A stretch of 64,000 nt of DNA from an uncultured Bacteroidia bacterium (GTDB taxonomy: Bacteria > Bacteroidota > Bacteroidia > NS11-12g > UBA9320). Shown here piece after piece: positions 1 to 9,314 of this stretch. Made by a program: the position numbers and the translations under genes. The notes beneath the pieces are model-generated. The model was not told where the DNA came from and ran no database searches. It saw nothing but the letters and a program-made list of their open reading frames with translations. Positions within the stretch are counted from its first letter, which is position 1. Every line of letters starts with the position of its first letter. The stretch covers positions 32,777 through 96,776 of the forward strand of contig CAJQIC010000015.1 in NCBI GenBank assembly GCA_905478335.1. Direction: 5' to 3'.

Positions 1-271
1 TACCTCTAATCTTTTGTTCAACGTCTCGTACCTCTTTAGGCATCAAAATTTTGTACGCCGCATTCTTCAAGAACCCATCTGTCTTTCCAAGAAAATCAGT
101 CCCGCTGCCTACTCCCTTTGTTAATGCTTGTTTCAAGCCATCAGCAGCTTCTCCTTCTGTTATGCCACCAGTTTCACTTAATACCTCATTTGCAGTACCG
201 AGAACTTGTAACAAAGAATCACAAGACGTAAGGGTGATGGTTAACCCTAAAATTAGACTCCACTTTTTCAT
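1..271 (-). CDS. DUF4197 family lipoprotein (partial, C-terminus outside window)
   Basis: Reading leftward from an ATG at 271, the first 90 codons are visible and the gene runs off the left edge. The start encodes a short lipoprotein signal peptide with a Leu-Thr-Ser-Cys lipobox (Cys17). It is followed by a segment rich in Gly, Glu and Ala (EAADGLKQALTKGVGSG) and then by AYKILMPKEVRDVEQKIR. This pattern is characteristic of DUF4197 proteins, which are envelope lipoproteins of unknown function common in Bacteroidota and Proteobacteria. The plus-strand ORF over the same bases has no recognisable protein character and is taken as its shadow. Family assignment is from recognised motifs only. Confidence 0.75.
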   Translation of the reverse strand, partial: MKKWSLILGLTITLTSCDSLLQVLGTANEVLSETGGITEGEAADGLKQALTKGVGSGTDFLGKTDGFLKNAAYKILMPKEVRDVEQKIRG

Positions 272-326
272 TTAAATCTTTTTTGAATTATACAATTGGA
301 CTGACGACGACGTCAAAAGTACTGAA

Positions 327-3236
327 TCACTCCATTGATTCGTAAATCACATCCATAATTTTGGTGCGCACACTCATGCTAATTAACTTTTTATTATCAG
401 CATTGGGATACACCCTGTTTGATAGAAAAACATAAACTATGCCATTTTCAGGATCTGCCCACATTTGAGTACCCGTAAAACCACTATGTCCAAACGTTTT
501 GCCAGAAGCGTAATCGGATACCGGATTTACCTTCCTAGAATTCGATTCTGGTTTGTCAAAACCAATGCCTCTACGCGAGTTAATACTTTGGTATTTGGTA
601 AATGTTCTAATGGTTTCTGGAGCCAAAAAGCGCTTGCCATTATAAAACCCACCATTCATTAACATTTGCAAAATGGCCGCTACATCAGCACTGTTAGAAA
701 ACAGGCCTGCATGCCCCGAAACCCCGCCCAACATGGCTGCTGCTGGGTCATGTACGTAACCATGTATTAAACTTTTTCTAAAATCTGCGTTGTTCTCCGT
801 TGGCACGATTTCCGTTTTCCCGAATTTGTTTAGTGGGTTATACGTCATCGTTCTCAATCCCATGGGTTGATAAAACACGCTATCCACAAAACGGTCTAAA
901 GTGGTATGGGTCACTTGTTCAATCAGGTACCGCATCAATATCATGCCCAAATCACTGTATTTGTAATGGCCTGGTTGCTTTACTTCTGAATCATAAATCG
1001 TCCCGAAAATAACCGATTGAAATTCACGACACATGTACAAATCATCCGACACTTTTATACAGAACCTGTCTGAAGCAATGTGTGAAAACGTCGTATCATA
1101 CACCAATGGGTCTTCAGTTGTAACGCGATAAAAAGGTATCCAACTTTTGAGACCAGCGGAATGTGTAAGTACCTGTTTTAGGGTTATGTCCTGCTTATTT
1201 GTGGTATCAAGATTTTCTAGATATTTTGACAATGGGTCAGAAAGCTTGATAACAGAATCCTCAACGAGCTTCATGATAGAAAGTGTTGTGGCGTTTACCT
1301 TGGTTAACGAGGCTAAGTCGTACAAATCATCGTTGTTTACCCGACGTCTTTCATTGTACGTATGTTTTCCAAACGATTTCTGATAAACCACCTTGCCATA
1401 TCTAGCCACTAGCACTTGACAACCTGGAGTTGCTCCTTTAGCAATAGCGTCTTTGGCGATACTGTCGATCTTGGAAAGTTTATCTTGGTTTAAAGCCACC
1501 TCATTCGGTTCACCATACTGCAACAACCTGGCGTCTTCAACTACTTTTTGATTGAATACTTTAAAATTCTGCGTTACAGACACCGGAAGAAACGCATCTG
1601 CCGGTATTGCGCCAAACAACATTTGTGCAGCTTTCACCTGATTGACTTTGTCGTCTTGGTAAGCCATAACAACGGTCTTCATTCCGTCGAAAAATTTCAA
1701 ATTATACGGATTACCAAAATCAACAAAAATGCACTTCTTTACTTTGTTCAACGCCTTTACAAATCGGGCAGTAGACATATCTACACCAAAGTTGTTTCTT
1801 GGGTATTTGCTCGTTTTATGAAGTGTAACAACCACGATGTCATAGTCTGCGTATATTTTGGCCACACTTGCAATCTGTGCAGTCGAAATGGTTTTGGGTA
1901 AATGTAAATGCGTCGCTTTTTGATAGTGGTCAAAGGTTTTTTGGAAATCGTTATTCACCGCACCGCCAATTGATAAGGTTGCCACTTTTTTCTTACTGTT
2001 AAGTTTTAGCGGTAGCAAAGTATCCTTGTCTTGAACAACACATAGCTGTTTTTCAATCAATTTATTCAGCAAGAAGTTGGCATATGAAGAATTAAGTTCT
2101 TCGACTAAATTTTCCTCTTCTAGAGGTTTATACTCATTTAAGCCCGCCCAATATTTTGCTCTCAATACCTTGCGCACTTTGTTGTCGACATAGGCCTGCG
2201 TTAGTTCACCGCTCTTAATGGCTCCTTTTATTAGCTCTATGGCCCTAGGTATGTTACCAGGCGCAAGTAGAATATCATTTCCTGCTTTTAACGCTTTAAG
2301 CTCTAACTCTCCTGGCTGATGGAATTTTGCCACACCTTGCATATTCAAAGCGTCTGTAAATGCCAGACCATTGAAGCCTAATTCCTCACGTAACAACCCA
2401 TTGATACCGATAGGTGAAATTGAAATGGCCGTTTTGGGTGTCGGATCTATAGCTGGAATGTACAAATGTGCTGTCATTACACTCATCACACCACTATCTA
2501 TTAAGGATCTGAAGGGATAAAGTTCAATTGAATCTAACCTTTCTCTTGAGTGGTTTATAACAGGAAGGTCTTTGTGTGAATCGACGTCAGTATCGCCATG
2601 GCCAGGAAAATGTTTGGCGCAAGCCATTACATTCTCGCGTTGCATACCACTTGCATATGCCCAGCCTTTTTCTGCAACATTCTTTTTATCTTCTCCAAAC
2701 GATCGATAGTTGATCACAGGATTATTTGGGTTGTTATTGACATCAATAACTGGTGCGAAGTTTACGTGAATACCCATGCGCTTACATTGACGTCCAATTT
2801 CTCGACCCATTGCATGGATAATCGAATTATCGGAAATTCCGCCTAAACCCATCTGATACGGAAACGATGTTGTATTGCTTAAGCGCATGGCTAAGCCCCA
2901 TTCACCATCTATAGCAACAAGTAACGGGGTTTTTGACATTGCCTGAAATTCATTGGTTAGGCGTACTTCTGTTAGGGGGTCTCCTTTAAAAAAGATCACG
3001 CCACCAACTTTATACTTATTGATGTCTGAACGCACTTTGTCAAGATGTGCTTTGCCATAGCTCGTGCGTACTTCAATCATCATAAGCTGGGCAATTCGCT
3101 CGTCAGCTGTCATGGCGTCAAATGCATTATCCACCCAATCAGAAGCATAATTCTCCGGATTAGGTGCAAAACCTGCTACATGTACCAGCAACAATGCAAT
3201 TAAAGCGACCTTATGTATGATGAATTGTTTAACCAT
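327..3236 (-). CDS. GH3 beta-N-acetylglucosaminidase / serine hydrolase (class C beta-lactamase-like) fusion
   Basis: A 969-residue secreted protein with an N-terminal signal peptide. Residues about 30-390 form a glycoside hydrolase family 3 domain of the NagZ type, with the KHFPGHGDTDVDSH signature near residues 207-220 that supplies the His/Asp catalytic dyad. A linking domain follows, and residues about 600-965 form a penicillin-binding/beta-lactamase class C domain. Its SxxK motif is Ser643-Leu-Thr-Lys646, with a Tyr-Ser-Asp near 760 and a His-Ser-Gly triad near 915. This two-enzyme architecture recurs in Bacteroidota. By family knowledge the GH3 part cleaves N-acetylglucosaminyl linkages of peptidoglycan fragments, and the serine hydrolase part may act on peptides or esters. 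The substrate is inferred. The gene is monocistronic by context. Confidence 0.88.
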   Translation of the reverse strand: MVKQFIIHKVALIALLLVHVAGFAPNPENYASDWVDNAFDAMTADERIAQLMMIEVRTSYGKAHLDKVRSDINKYKVGGVIFFKGDPLTEVRLTNEFQAMSKTPLLVAIDGEWGLAMRLSNTTSFPYQMGLGGISDNSIIHAMGREIGRQCKRMGIHVNFAPVIDVNNNPNNPVINYRSFGEDKKNVAEKGWAYASGMQRENVMACAKHFPGHGDTDVDSHKDLPVINHSRERLDSIELYPFRSLIDSGVMSVMTAHLYIPAIDPTPKTAISISPIGINGLLREELGFNGLAFTDALNMQGVAKFHQPGELELKALKAGNDILLAPGNIPRAIELIKGAIKSGELTQAYVDNKVRKVLRAKYWAGLNEYKPLEEENLVEELNSSYANFLLNKLIEKQLCVVQDKDTLLPLKLNSKKKVATLSIGGAVNNDFQKTFDHYQKATHLHLPKTISTAQIASVAKIYADYDIVVVTLHKTSKYPRNNFGVDMSTARFVKALNKVKKCIFVDFGNPYNLKFFDGMKTVVMAYQDDKVNQVKAAQMLFGAIPADAFLPVSVTQNFKVFNQKVVEDARLLQYGEPNEVALNQDKLSKIDSIAKDAIAKGATPGCQVLVARYGKVVYQKSFGKHTYNERRRVNNDDLYDLASLTKVNATTLSIMKLVEDSVIKLSDPLSKYLENLDTTNKQDITLKQVLTHSAGLKSWIPFYRVTTEDPLVYDTTFSHIASDRFCIKVSDDLYMCREFQSVIFGTIYDSEVKQPGHYKYSDLGMILMRYLIEQVTHTTLDRFVDSVFYQPMGLRTMTYNPLNKFGKTEIVPTENNADFRKSLIHGYVHDPAAAMLGGVSGHAGLFSNSADVAAILQMLMNGGFYNGKRFLAPETIRTFTKYQSINSRRGIGFDKPESNSRKVNPVSDYASGKTFGHSGFTGTQMWADPENGIVYVFLSNRVYPNADNKKLISMSVRTKIMDVIYESME

Positions 3237-3409
3237 GAAATTCAGATGTTCACTAGATGATAGTCAAAAAGCGTACCCTGCAATGTTATATAAATCTTAA
3301 CTGTATGCATATTGTTTTTATCAACTCACGTCTTCACCTGTCCAATGAAAAAATATATCAAACCACGATGCATACTACCAAACTATAACGCAGCGTTTCA
3401 ATTATAGAT

Positions 3410-4267
3410 ATGCAATACTTCCCAAGAATAATTAACTCCCTAATAACTAGCGGCATACTGATCTTGTTTTTAACAAACTGTACGGCTCAACCCACAGACT
3501 CTAGTAACACCGAAATTGAATCAGTTGTGGAAATAAATACTGTCGGACAAATACCCCCGCCATCAGGATTTTACAGATTGCCTTTGGATAGTCTGCACGT
3601 TGGGAGCTTTCTTAGAAATTTGTCGCTTAAAGAGGACAACCAAGTGTATTTATACGATGGCAGTCTTAAGTATAATCAAAGTGCTCAATATGCCATAATT
3701 GACATTGATGTAGGCAATAGAGACTTGCAACAATGCGCAGATGCAACCATGCGGCTACGTGCTGAGCATCTGTTCCAAACAGGTCAATTCGATAAAATTC
3801 AATTTCATTTTACAAGTGGTCATTTAGCGCAGTGGCTTAAATATGCGGAAGGCTATCGCGCCAAAATCAGTGGCAGCAGTGTTACCTGGGTTAAGCTTGC
3901 CAATAAGGATACTTCACATGCCAATTTTAGAAAATATATGAATCTCGTTTTTTCTTACTGCGGTACGCAATCCATGAATGGAGAGGTCGAGCCTGTGAGA
4001 ATTGAGGACATTGCACCTGGTCATGTTTTCCATCAAACAGGCAACCCTTATGGTCATGCGGTTACAGTTATGGACGTAGTCACTGATACTACGGGTAACA
4101 AGCGTTTCTTGCTGTCGCAGAGCTATATGCCAGCACAGAGCATACACGTGCTCAAAAATCCGACAAATTCAGCGTCAAGTCCGTGGTACTCAATAAAGCC
4201 AGGAGAACCGCTGGTAACACCCGAATGGACTTTCCCCTCAGGAAGTTTGAAACGTTGGAAAAATTAA
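3410..4267 (+). CDS. DUF4846 domain-containing lipoprotein
   Basis: A 285-residue protein with a signal peptide and a probable lipobox at Thr-Asn-Cys (about residue 24). The core matches DUF4846: a PPPSGFYRLP start, the VYLYDGSLKYNQSAQYA segment, a RDLQQCADATMRLRAEHLF segment and a later LVFSYCGTQS. The function of DUF4846 is unknown. The 3' end overlaps the convergent arsenate-reductase-like gene by 4 bp. No Shine-Dalgarno sequence is evident upstream. Confidence 0.85.
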   Translation: MQYFPRIINSLITSGILILFLTNCTAQPTDSSNTEIESVVEINTVGQIPPPSGFYRLPLDSLHVGSFLRNLSLKEDNQVYLYDGSLKYNQSAQYAIIDIDVGNRDLQQCADATMRLRAEHLFQTGQFDKIQFHFTSGHLAQWLKYAEGYRAKISGSSVTWVKLANKDTSHANFRKYMNLVFSYCGTQSMNGEVEPVRIEDIAPGHVFHQTGNPYGHAVTVMDVVTDTTGNKRFLLSQSYMPAQSIHVLKNPTNSASSPWYSIKPGEPLVTPEWTFPSGSLKRWKN

Positions 4268-4599
4268 AGGTCTAAAACTAAGCTTGGTGGCCGTCCTATA
4301 ACTGCTTTATCACCTGAAACAACAATCGGACGCTCCATTAAAATGGGGTATTTTACCATCGCTTTAACCCAATTGACGCGATTCGCGTTCTTGTCTTTGT
4401 AATGCTTCTTGAAGATTTGCTCATTCTTGCGAATTAAATCGTAAGGTTTTATGCCTAACATTTGCACGAGTTCGGTAAGTTCAGATTCAGAAAGCGGGTT
4501 GTTTACATAATCAACCACTTCGTAAGTGTGTCCTGCCTCGGTAAGCAATGCGCAAGCCTGTCGACTTTTGCTGCACCTTGCGTTGTGGTATACAATCAC
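4264..4599 (-). CDS. arsC: ArsC/Spx-like arsenate reductase family protein
   Basis: A 111-residue thioredoxin-fold protein. The N-terminal YHNARCSKSR motif places the catalytic Cys at residue 9. The C-terminal RPIVVSGDKAVIGRPP segment is typical of glutaredoxin-dependent ArsC-type reductases and of YffB/Spx relatives. There is a single Cys in the active loop, as in ArsC, rather than the CxxC of Spx. No arsenite pump or ArsR regulator is adjacent, so true arsenate reduction is uncertain. The start overlaps the upstream lipoprotein stop by 4 bp (ATGA type), indicating translational coupling. Confidence 0.8.
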   Translation of the reverse strand: MIVYHNARCSKSRQACALLTEAGHTYEVVDYVNNPLSESELTELVQMLGIKPYDLIRKNEQIFKKHYKDKNANRVNWVKAMVKYPILMERPIVVSGDKAVIGRPPSLVLDL

Positions 4600-5150
4600 T
4601 GCTTGGTATTGACGTAATTAATTTTGATAACATGATCTGTTTTCCCGCCATTAATCGAGTCAACAAATTCATATACCATATGTAAGTCTAAATTACTTTC
4701 GGTTAACGTTTCTATATCTAGTGTTTGTGGAGCACCGGTTGGGTCAAAAGGAAAGCTGCTAAATTTCATTTTTGTTTCGTTTTCAACAAAATACCACAAA
4801 CCACCATCTTCGGATTGTGGGTCGTTCATGTCACATTTTGTTGGCCCTTCGTCAAGTAATACGGTCGAATCCGTTCGCAAAAACATCAAGTTATCTTTAT
4901 CACAATCCTGCACTGTGCCTCCACCTTGATAAGCCAACAAGTCCCAGAAATTGTCAACGGTAATCACATTTCCCATGATATCTATGGTTATAGAAGGAAC
5001 TATTGTTCCGCCATTTACCCTCCATTCGGCCTCGGTTGCCAAGTCCGTTTTTGTTTTTTCTTTGGTTGTCGGCGTATCGCCTTCATCATCCTTACACCCT
5101 ACAGTTAGGGTTAAGCTCGCAATCAATAAAAGTCCCAAAAATTTTTTCAT
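4596..5150 (-). CDS. Lipocalin-like lipoprotein
   Basis: A 184-residue protein with a clear lipoprotein signal peptide (lipobox Thr-Val-Gly-Cys, Cys19) followed by an acidic linker. The rest is beta-rich. It has a Cys-Asp-Lys-Asp-Asn motif and a second Cys about 25 residues later, then Gly-Leu-Trp-Tyr, resembling the lipocalin-like domains of Bacteroidota lipoproteins. The ligand is unknown. It is first in a two-gene unit with the ArsC-like gene, which it overlaps by 4 bp. Confidence 0.6.
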   Translation of the reverse strand: MKKFLGLLLIASLTLTVGCKDDEGDTPTTKEKTKTDLATEAEWRVNGGTIVPSITIDIMGNVITVDNFWDLLAYQGGGTVQDCDKDNLMFLRTDSTVLLDEGPTKCDMNDPQSEDGGLWYFVENETKMKFSSFPFDPTGAPQTLDIETLTESNLDLHMVYEFVDSINGGKTDHVIKINYVNTKQ

Positions 5151-5208
5151 ACCGTAATTTTGTAGTGCAATTTACACCATTTTTAAACTTCTAAATGTGA
5201 CACTGGAG

Positions 5209-5562
5209 TCATTTCTGTTGATACATCTTTCTTGTTAACAGCTTTTGTAATGCCCGGTTGAGTATTAACTCCGTAATCCTTTTTACTTGGTCTTTATGAT
5301 CTAATGTCCAAGCCATTCTCAACTTTGATTCAAATACATCCATTCGGTACAAAGCTGATTTCAAAAACGATATATTGGTCAATAACAAATGTTCAACGAC
5401 ACCTTCAGCTTCTGAAATAAACGCGTTAAAAGGATTGTCCGTATTGGAGTCCCATTTCAATTCAATTTCGGATGATCCGAAATCCTTATTCACCTGGTTT
5501 ATTACAGCTTCGAGCAGGTCGTTGTGCGTTTCTAACTGTGCATACGTATCGATGTTACTCAT
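5209..5562 (-). CDS. Hypothetical protein, 117 aa, coupled to outer-membrane barrel gene
   Basis: I do not recognise this family. The longest frame starts at 5619, but that overlaps the upstream gene by 56 bp. The ATG at 5562 lies 1 bp after the upstream stop codon and is preferred. The product is alpha-helical, soluble and without a signal peptide, with an acidic first half and a basic C-terminus. Position implies co-transcription with the outer-membrane protein gene just upstream. Confidence 0.55.
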   Translation of the reverse strand: MSNIDTYAQLETHNDLLEAVINQVNKDFGSSEIELKWDSNTDNPFNAFISEAEGVVEHLLLTNISFLKSALYRMDVFESKLRMAWTLDHKDQVKRITELILNRALQKLLTRKMYQQK

Positions 5563-5563
5563 A

Positions 5564-6679
5564 TTAATTGATACTGAATAAATCGAATCGTGGTGTCCAT
5601 CTAAAATAGAACTCTGCAACTACATCAGTTACGTTAGACTTCAAATTCCGCATGAGATTGGCTCGAATTAAAAAATTAAAGTCGGTGGTGATTTGTGTTT
5701 GCCATTGAGCGCGCACCATAGCGAGCTTACGGTAGTCAAAAATATAACTTGAATTTCGAGCAGAAACGCTTCGATACGCCACATCACCCATCGGATTATG
5801 GAATTGATGTGCATCATAATAATTAAACATTAACCCAAAGCCTTTGGCATATAAAGCAAGCGACGCATACTGTCCTAAACCGTCAATATAGTTGACTTGT
5901 TCTGTGGATATGTCTTCATAATACAGCGCATGAAGTTGAATATCTATAGAATCCAAAAATCCGCTTTTTTTGAGTTGACGATATCGGAAACCATAATCAA
6001 AATTGAAGTTGCTTATGGTTGGCATATGAGAGGTGTCTATTTCGCCTCCTTTATGAAAAGACAAGGCTGTAATAGGAAGGGAAAGCACGTGGTTGCCTAT
6101 ATGTTTCTTAGGTTCAACGCGAACCCCTGATGTAAACTCTTCTCGGAATGGACTGTTTTGGTATATCATTTTACGCCAATCAACCCAAAGCTCACCATCA
6201 AAGTTTTTACCTGACCGCTTGTATTGAAAACCATTTTCCAAACGATTTTCGATAAGCCGTTCAGGGTCATATAAGGGCTCTACCAATTGATGTTGTAGCG
6301 CCCCTGTTAAGGTTCCAAATCGTATGAAGTGTCCTTTGTGTTTGAACTGGAAACTAAAGGTGGGTTGATTATTAATCATTTCATCCGCACCAAAATCTTG
6401 TTGAACAAATAACCCTAATGATACTTGAAGTTTTTCCGAGGACTGCAGCGTTAACTCCGGCCAGAGCTGATATCCAAACAACGTACGCCCTTGATCTATA
6501 CGCGATTTATATTCCGTATTTCTGAAGTATCCTAAATTCTCCACATTGAGTTGAACCAAACCAACTTCCGTATCCGTACGGTCTATATCAAAAAACGAAT
6601 TATCCCATTGACCGTATGTAATTGTAGACAATGAGCAGCATAAACACACAAGTAAAAAATGTTGTATTCGACGTACCAT
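5564..6679 (-). CDS. Outer-membrane beta-barrel protein (hypothetical)
   Basis: About 371 residues with a signal peptide ending near TYGQ (residue 24). Alternating hydrophobic/aromatic strands such as HKGHFIRFGTLTG and DIQLHALYYED suggest an outer-membrane beta barrel. The last residues include RWTPRFDLFSIN, a beta-strand-like terminus. The open frame extends 3 bp upstream to a GTG at 6682. The ATG at 6679 is preferred, and a TATATTTG box lies 5 nt before it. Ligand and exact family are not recognised. It is followed directly by the 117-residue unknown gene. Confidence 0.6.
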   Translation of the reverse strand: MVRRIQHFLLVCLCCSLSTITYGQWDNSFFDIDRTDTEVGLVQLNVENLGYFRNTEYKSRIDQGRTLFGYQLWPELTLQSSEKLQVSLGLFVQQDFGADEMINNQPTFSFQFKHKGHFIRFGTLTGALQHQLVEPLYDPERLIENRLENGFQYKRSGKNFDGELWVDWRKMIYQNSPFREEFTSGVRVEPKKHIGNHVLSLPITALSFHKGGEIDTSHMPTISNFNFDYGFRYRQLKKSGFLDSIDIQLHALYYEDISTEQVNYIDGLGQYASLALYAKGFGLMFNYYDAHQFHNPMGDVAYRSVSARNSSYIFDYRKLAMVRAQWQTQITTDFNFLIRANLMRNLKSNVTDVVAEFYFRWTPRFDLFSIN

Positions 6680-6684
6680 CACGA

Positions 6685-6692
6685 CAAATATA
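6685..6692 (-). promoter_or_regulatory. Bacteroidota -7 box, 5 nt from ATG
   Basis: TATATTTG on the minus strand matches the Bacteroidota consensus TAnnTTTG and ends 5 nt before the ATG at 6679. No good -33 TTG is visible at the usual spacing. Confidence 0.45.
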
Positions 6693-6855
6693 GGGGTAAG
6701 TGATTCATTTTTTTACATTAACTAAACATTTGATTATCTGAATATTACAAGTCCAGTGGCCCGCATATTGTGTCTATTCCCTATCTTCGAATTTCATTAT
6801 TCGTTTCACGTATGGAACGTGATTTGAATAGGTTAAGTGAAAATATTTGACCCTT

Positions 6856-7653
6856 ATGAAAACAAATATCAAATACATAGCGCTCACACTCATTGTCATG
6901 CTCAACTTTAGCTTTACGCAAAAGGAGAATGCAGGGTTTCAGTTTAGACAGCAAAACAACAAAGCTTTTGGTTTTGGGGAAGCACTAACCTATCGTGTGC
7001 ATTATGGTTGGTTAAATGCTGCTAGGATTACAATGAAAGTAGATGACACCATCGTTTCTGTTGGCAAACGCCCAACATATCATATAGTGGCTAAAGGAAA
7101 GACCAATAAGTCTTTTGACTGGATGTATACGGTTCGAGACCGATTCGAGTCTTATGTCGACACAACAGGTATTGCCCCTTTAAAGTACTTTAAAACAGTT
7201 CAAGAAGACAAATACACAGATACCGACCTGGTATACTATAACCATGAAGAAAAGGAACTAAAGGGTTTGAAGAAAAACATGGATATGCCAGAATATGTGC
7301 AAGACATTGTTAGTGGAACCTATTATGCGAGAACCATTGATTTTAGCAACGCATACATTGGCAAAACATATCCGCTTGACATCTACCTAGATCAAAAAAT
7401 CTATAACCTTAAATTTAAATACCTGGGCATAGAAACCATTAAAAGTGATTTTGGGAAAGTCCGATGTATCAAGTTACGTCCACAACTAGTTGTGGACCGT
7501 GTGTTTAAAGACGAAGACGATATGACTATATGGGTTAGCGACGACAAAAACCGCTTGCCAATACGGGTTAAAACAGACATTTGGGTAGGCTCACTTAAAG
7601 TAGACTTAACAGATTATTCTGGGTTAGCCAACCCGTTTGACGCAAAGCTGTAA
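6856..7653 (+). CDS. DUF3108 domain-containing protein
   Basis: About 265 residues with a signal peptide, then a DUF3108 domain: FGEALTYRVHYGWLNAARI near the N-terminus, YARTIDFSNAYIGKTYPLDI centrally and a MTIWVSDDKNRLPIRVK C-terminal strand pattern. DUF3108 proteins are envelope or periplasmic proteins of unknown function. The frame opens at a TTG at 6847, but the ATG at 6856 starts directly with a Met-Lys-Thr signal peptide and is preferred. A perfect TCACGT/ACGTGA inverted repeat (6806-6822) lies upstream and may be regulatory. Confidence 0.85.
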   Translation: MKTNIKYIALTLIVMLNFSFTQKENAGFQFRQQNNKAFGFGEALTYRVHYGWLNAARITMKVDDTIVSVGKRPTYHIVAKGKTNKSFDWMYTVRDRFESYVDTTGIAPLKYFKTVQEDKYTDTDLVYYNHEEKELKGLKKNMDMPEYVQDIVSGTYYARTIDFSNAYIGKTYPLDIYLDQKIYNLKFKYLGIETIKSDFGKVRCIKLRPQLVVDRVFKDEDDMTIWVSDDKNRLPIRVKTDIWVGSLKVDLTDYSGLANPFDAKL

Positions 7654-7675
7654 GCAAGGTAAAAACGATCCTTTT

Positions 7676-8095
7676 TTATGAAGAAGGGTAGACTTCATTG
7701 ATGCGGTTTATTGAGTATAGCGTTAACTCTTTGAGCACTTTTAAGTCAATATCCTCCAACTTTTTAACGTACAGACAAGACTTCCCCGTTTTATATGTAC
7801 CTAAACGCGACATGATCTTCTCGTTTTTAAATCCAGCCATAACGTAAATGGTTAGACTTGTTTTGCGCGGTGAAAACCCACACAAAAGCATATCGCCTTC
7901 TCTACCAGATTTGTATTTGTAATGGTATTCCCCAAAACCAACAATACTATTGCCCCACATAACAGCTGGCTCTCTAGTTATTTCCGTAAAAAAGTCAATT
8001 AAACCAAAACAGTCCTCGTGGTACTTTTTAGGTTGTGCGTTGATAAAGTCAACAACGCTTTGATTGGTCGGCTGTGTTTTGTTTTGGTCAGACAT
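7676..8095 (-). CDS. DUF1801 domain-containing protein (YdhG-like)
   Basis: A 139-residue soluble protein with DUF1801 hallmarks: VMWGNSIVGFGEYHYKYKSG, an FSPRKTSLTIYVM segment, and a C-terminal GKSCLYVKKLEDIDLKVL. Function is unknown; the fold is related to the YdhG/iron-chaperone-like family. It is the last gene of a minus-strand series with the AHSA1-type gene (8 bp apart). Confidence 0.85.
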   Translation of the reverse strand: MSDQNKTQPTNQSVVDFINAQPKKYHEDCFGLIDFFTEITREPAVMWGNSIVGFGEYHYKYKSGREGDMLLCGFSPRKTSLTIYVMAGFKNEKIMSRLGTYKTGKSCLYVKKLEDIDLKVLKELTLYSINRINEVYPSS

Positions 8096-8103
8096 ACGGA
8101 CCT

Positions 8104-8499
8104 TTAATCCAAACCATCTTCTTCCACAAATTCTTTGACTTGAGCAAAGTACGCATGATCCCAGCCATCCGCAAAATCATCGTAATCTGCATCTGGAATG
8201 TTGGTGTGTTTCAATTCAACTGATGTCCCTTTTTTATGTGGATGGAGTATAATGGTTACAATTGACTTTTCTTCTTGTTCACCGAAATACCACTCTTGCA
8301 CTATTTTTCTATTCTCTTCAAACTCCAAATTCATCCCACAAATACTTCCACCCCAAATGCTAAACTCCGTATTTGGCTCGGTACTCATCTCCGCCTCATC
8401 ATCTGTCCATAGTGTGATGCTTTTGGCATTCGTAAGTGCCATGTATATCTCGCTTGGAGGTGCTTTTACTATGTAGTACTTTTTAAAATCTTTCGGCAT
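8104..8499 (-). CDS. SRPBCC / AHSA1-type domain protein
   Basis: A 131-residue single-domain protein. The N-terminal half (YYIVKAPPSEIYMALTNAK, then ITLWTDDEAEMS) and the C-terminal DGWDHAYFAQVKEFVEE helix match the START-like activator-of-Hsp90 homologue family (SRPBCC). Such domains bind hydrophobic ligands; no ligand is predictable. It lies 2 bp after the propeller-like gene and 8 bp before the DUF1801 gene, so it is probably in one operon. Confidence 0.8.
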   Translation of the reverse strand: MPKDFKKYYIVKAPPSEIYMALTNAKSITLWTDDEAEMSTEPNTEFSIWGGSICGMNLEFEENRKIVQEWYFGEQEEKSIVTIILHPHKKGTSVELKHTNIPDADYDDFADGWDHAYFAQVKEFVEEDGLD

Positions 8500-8501
8500 T
8501 T

Positions 8502-9314
8502 CTATTCTTTTGATATTATGTGCAAACTGTCTTCAACCCAGCTATATATTTTACCATTGTCTATTCTCACCATCTTGGCTAGCGAATCGACATATAGTGT
8601 GTCGCTCACGAAAAACTTATAGTCGTAACTAACAAGGTGTGAGGTTTCGAAATATATGATTTTGTTTTTCTTTACTTGAAAATCAAGCAGTCCTTTTATA
8701 TCGATGGATTTGTAATAGTTACCAAACACGTCAAACAAACAAATACCATTAGATGAATCATGCACAAAGATGTTCTTTTCGTTATCTAACAATTGGGTTG
8801 GCTTCCATACCTCATTGGTCCAAGTAGCCATCGGAACTCCTTCTATTTGGGTCACTAAATTTTTTGTTGCTTTCAACAATTTCATGCTACTCGCATCGAA
8901 ATACCATATACCATTGTCAAATGATCGAGCAGCAGCAGAAACTTCGCCGGTACTAATGTCTGTCATGTCTATTTCTGCTCTTACATTAAGCAGATTATCC
9001 AGAATAAGAAGCACTTGTTGGTCTGCATAATAACAATAAATCTCGAAGGGGTTACTTACATCCAATTGGCTCAGACTGCCATAGATTTTAAAATTCACTA
9101 CAGCATCTCGTTCACCGTCTGCTCCATACTTCTCAATAGAGTTATCGGATTGAACCAAAAATACATTGCCCAGATTATCCGTTGTAAAAAATTTGCCTGA
9201 AAAGGGGATAGATTCCGTATGCGTGACACCCTCATTTAGACCCGTTGACGACATCAATGCAATGACAAACATTGCCAGACCACATCGCTTCAAATATTTA
9301 CTTAAACTTTTCAA
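8502..9314 (-). CDS. Secreted hypothetical protein, beta-propeller-like
   Basis: About 270 residues with an N-terminal basic segment and a hydrophobic stretch (LAMFVIALMSSTGL), indicating a signal peptide. The body contains repeated short units such as FFTTDNLGNVFLVQ, FLVQSDNSIEKYGADG, NEKNIFVHDSSNGICLFDV and VRIDNGKIYSWVEDS, resembling degenerate beta-propeller blades. The family has no assigned function that I recognise. The start overlaps lpxH by 17 bp. A later ATG at 9272 would remove the overlap but shorten the signal peptide. Confidence 0.6.
   Translation of the reverse strand: MKSLSKYLKRCGLAMFVIALMSSTGLNEGVTHTESIPFSGKFFTTDNLGNVFLVQSDNSIEKYGADGERDAVVNFKIYGSLSQLDVSNPFEIYCYYADQQVLLILDNLLNVRAEIDMTDISTGEVSAAARSFDNGIWYFDASSMKLLKATKNLVTQIEGVPMATWTNEVWKPTQLLDNEKNIFVHDSSNGICLFDVFGNYYKSIDIKGLLDFQVKKNKIIYFETSHLVSYDYKFFVSDTLYVDSLAKMVRIDNGKIYSWVEDSLHIISKE

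Noticed and set aside
6806..6822. TCACGT/ACGTGA inverted repeat before the DUF3108 gene
   Set aside because: A 6-bp repeat with a 5-nt loop can occur by chance. Noted in the gene entry but not claimed as an operator.
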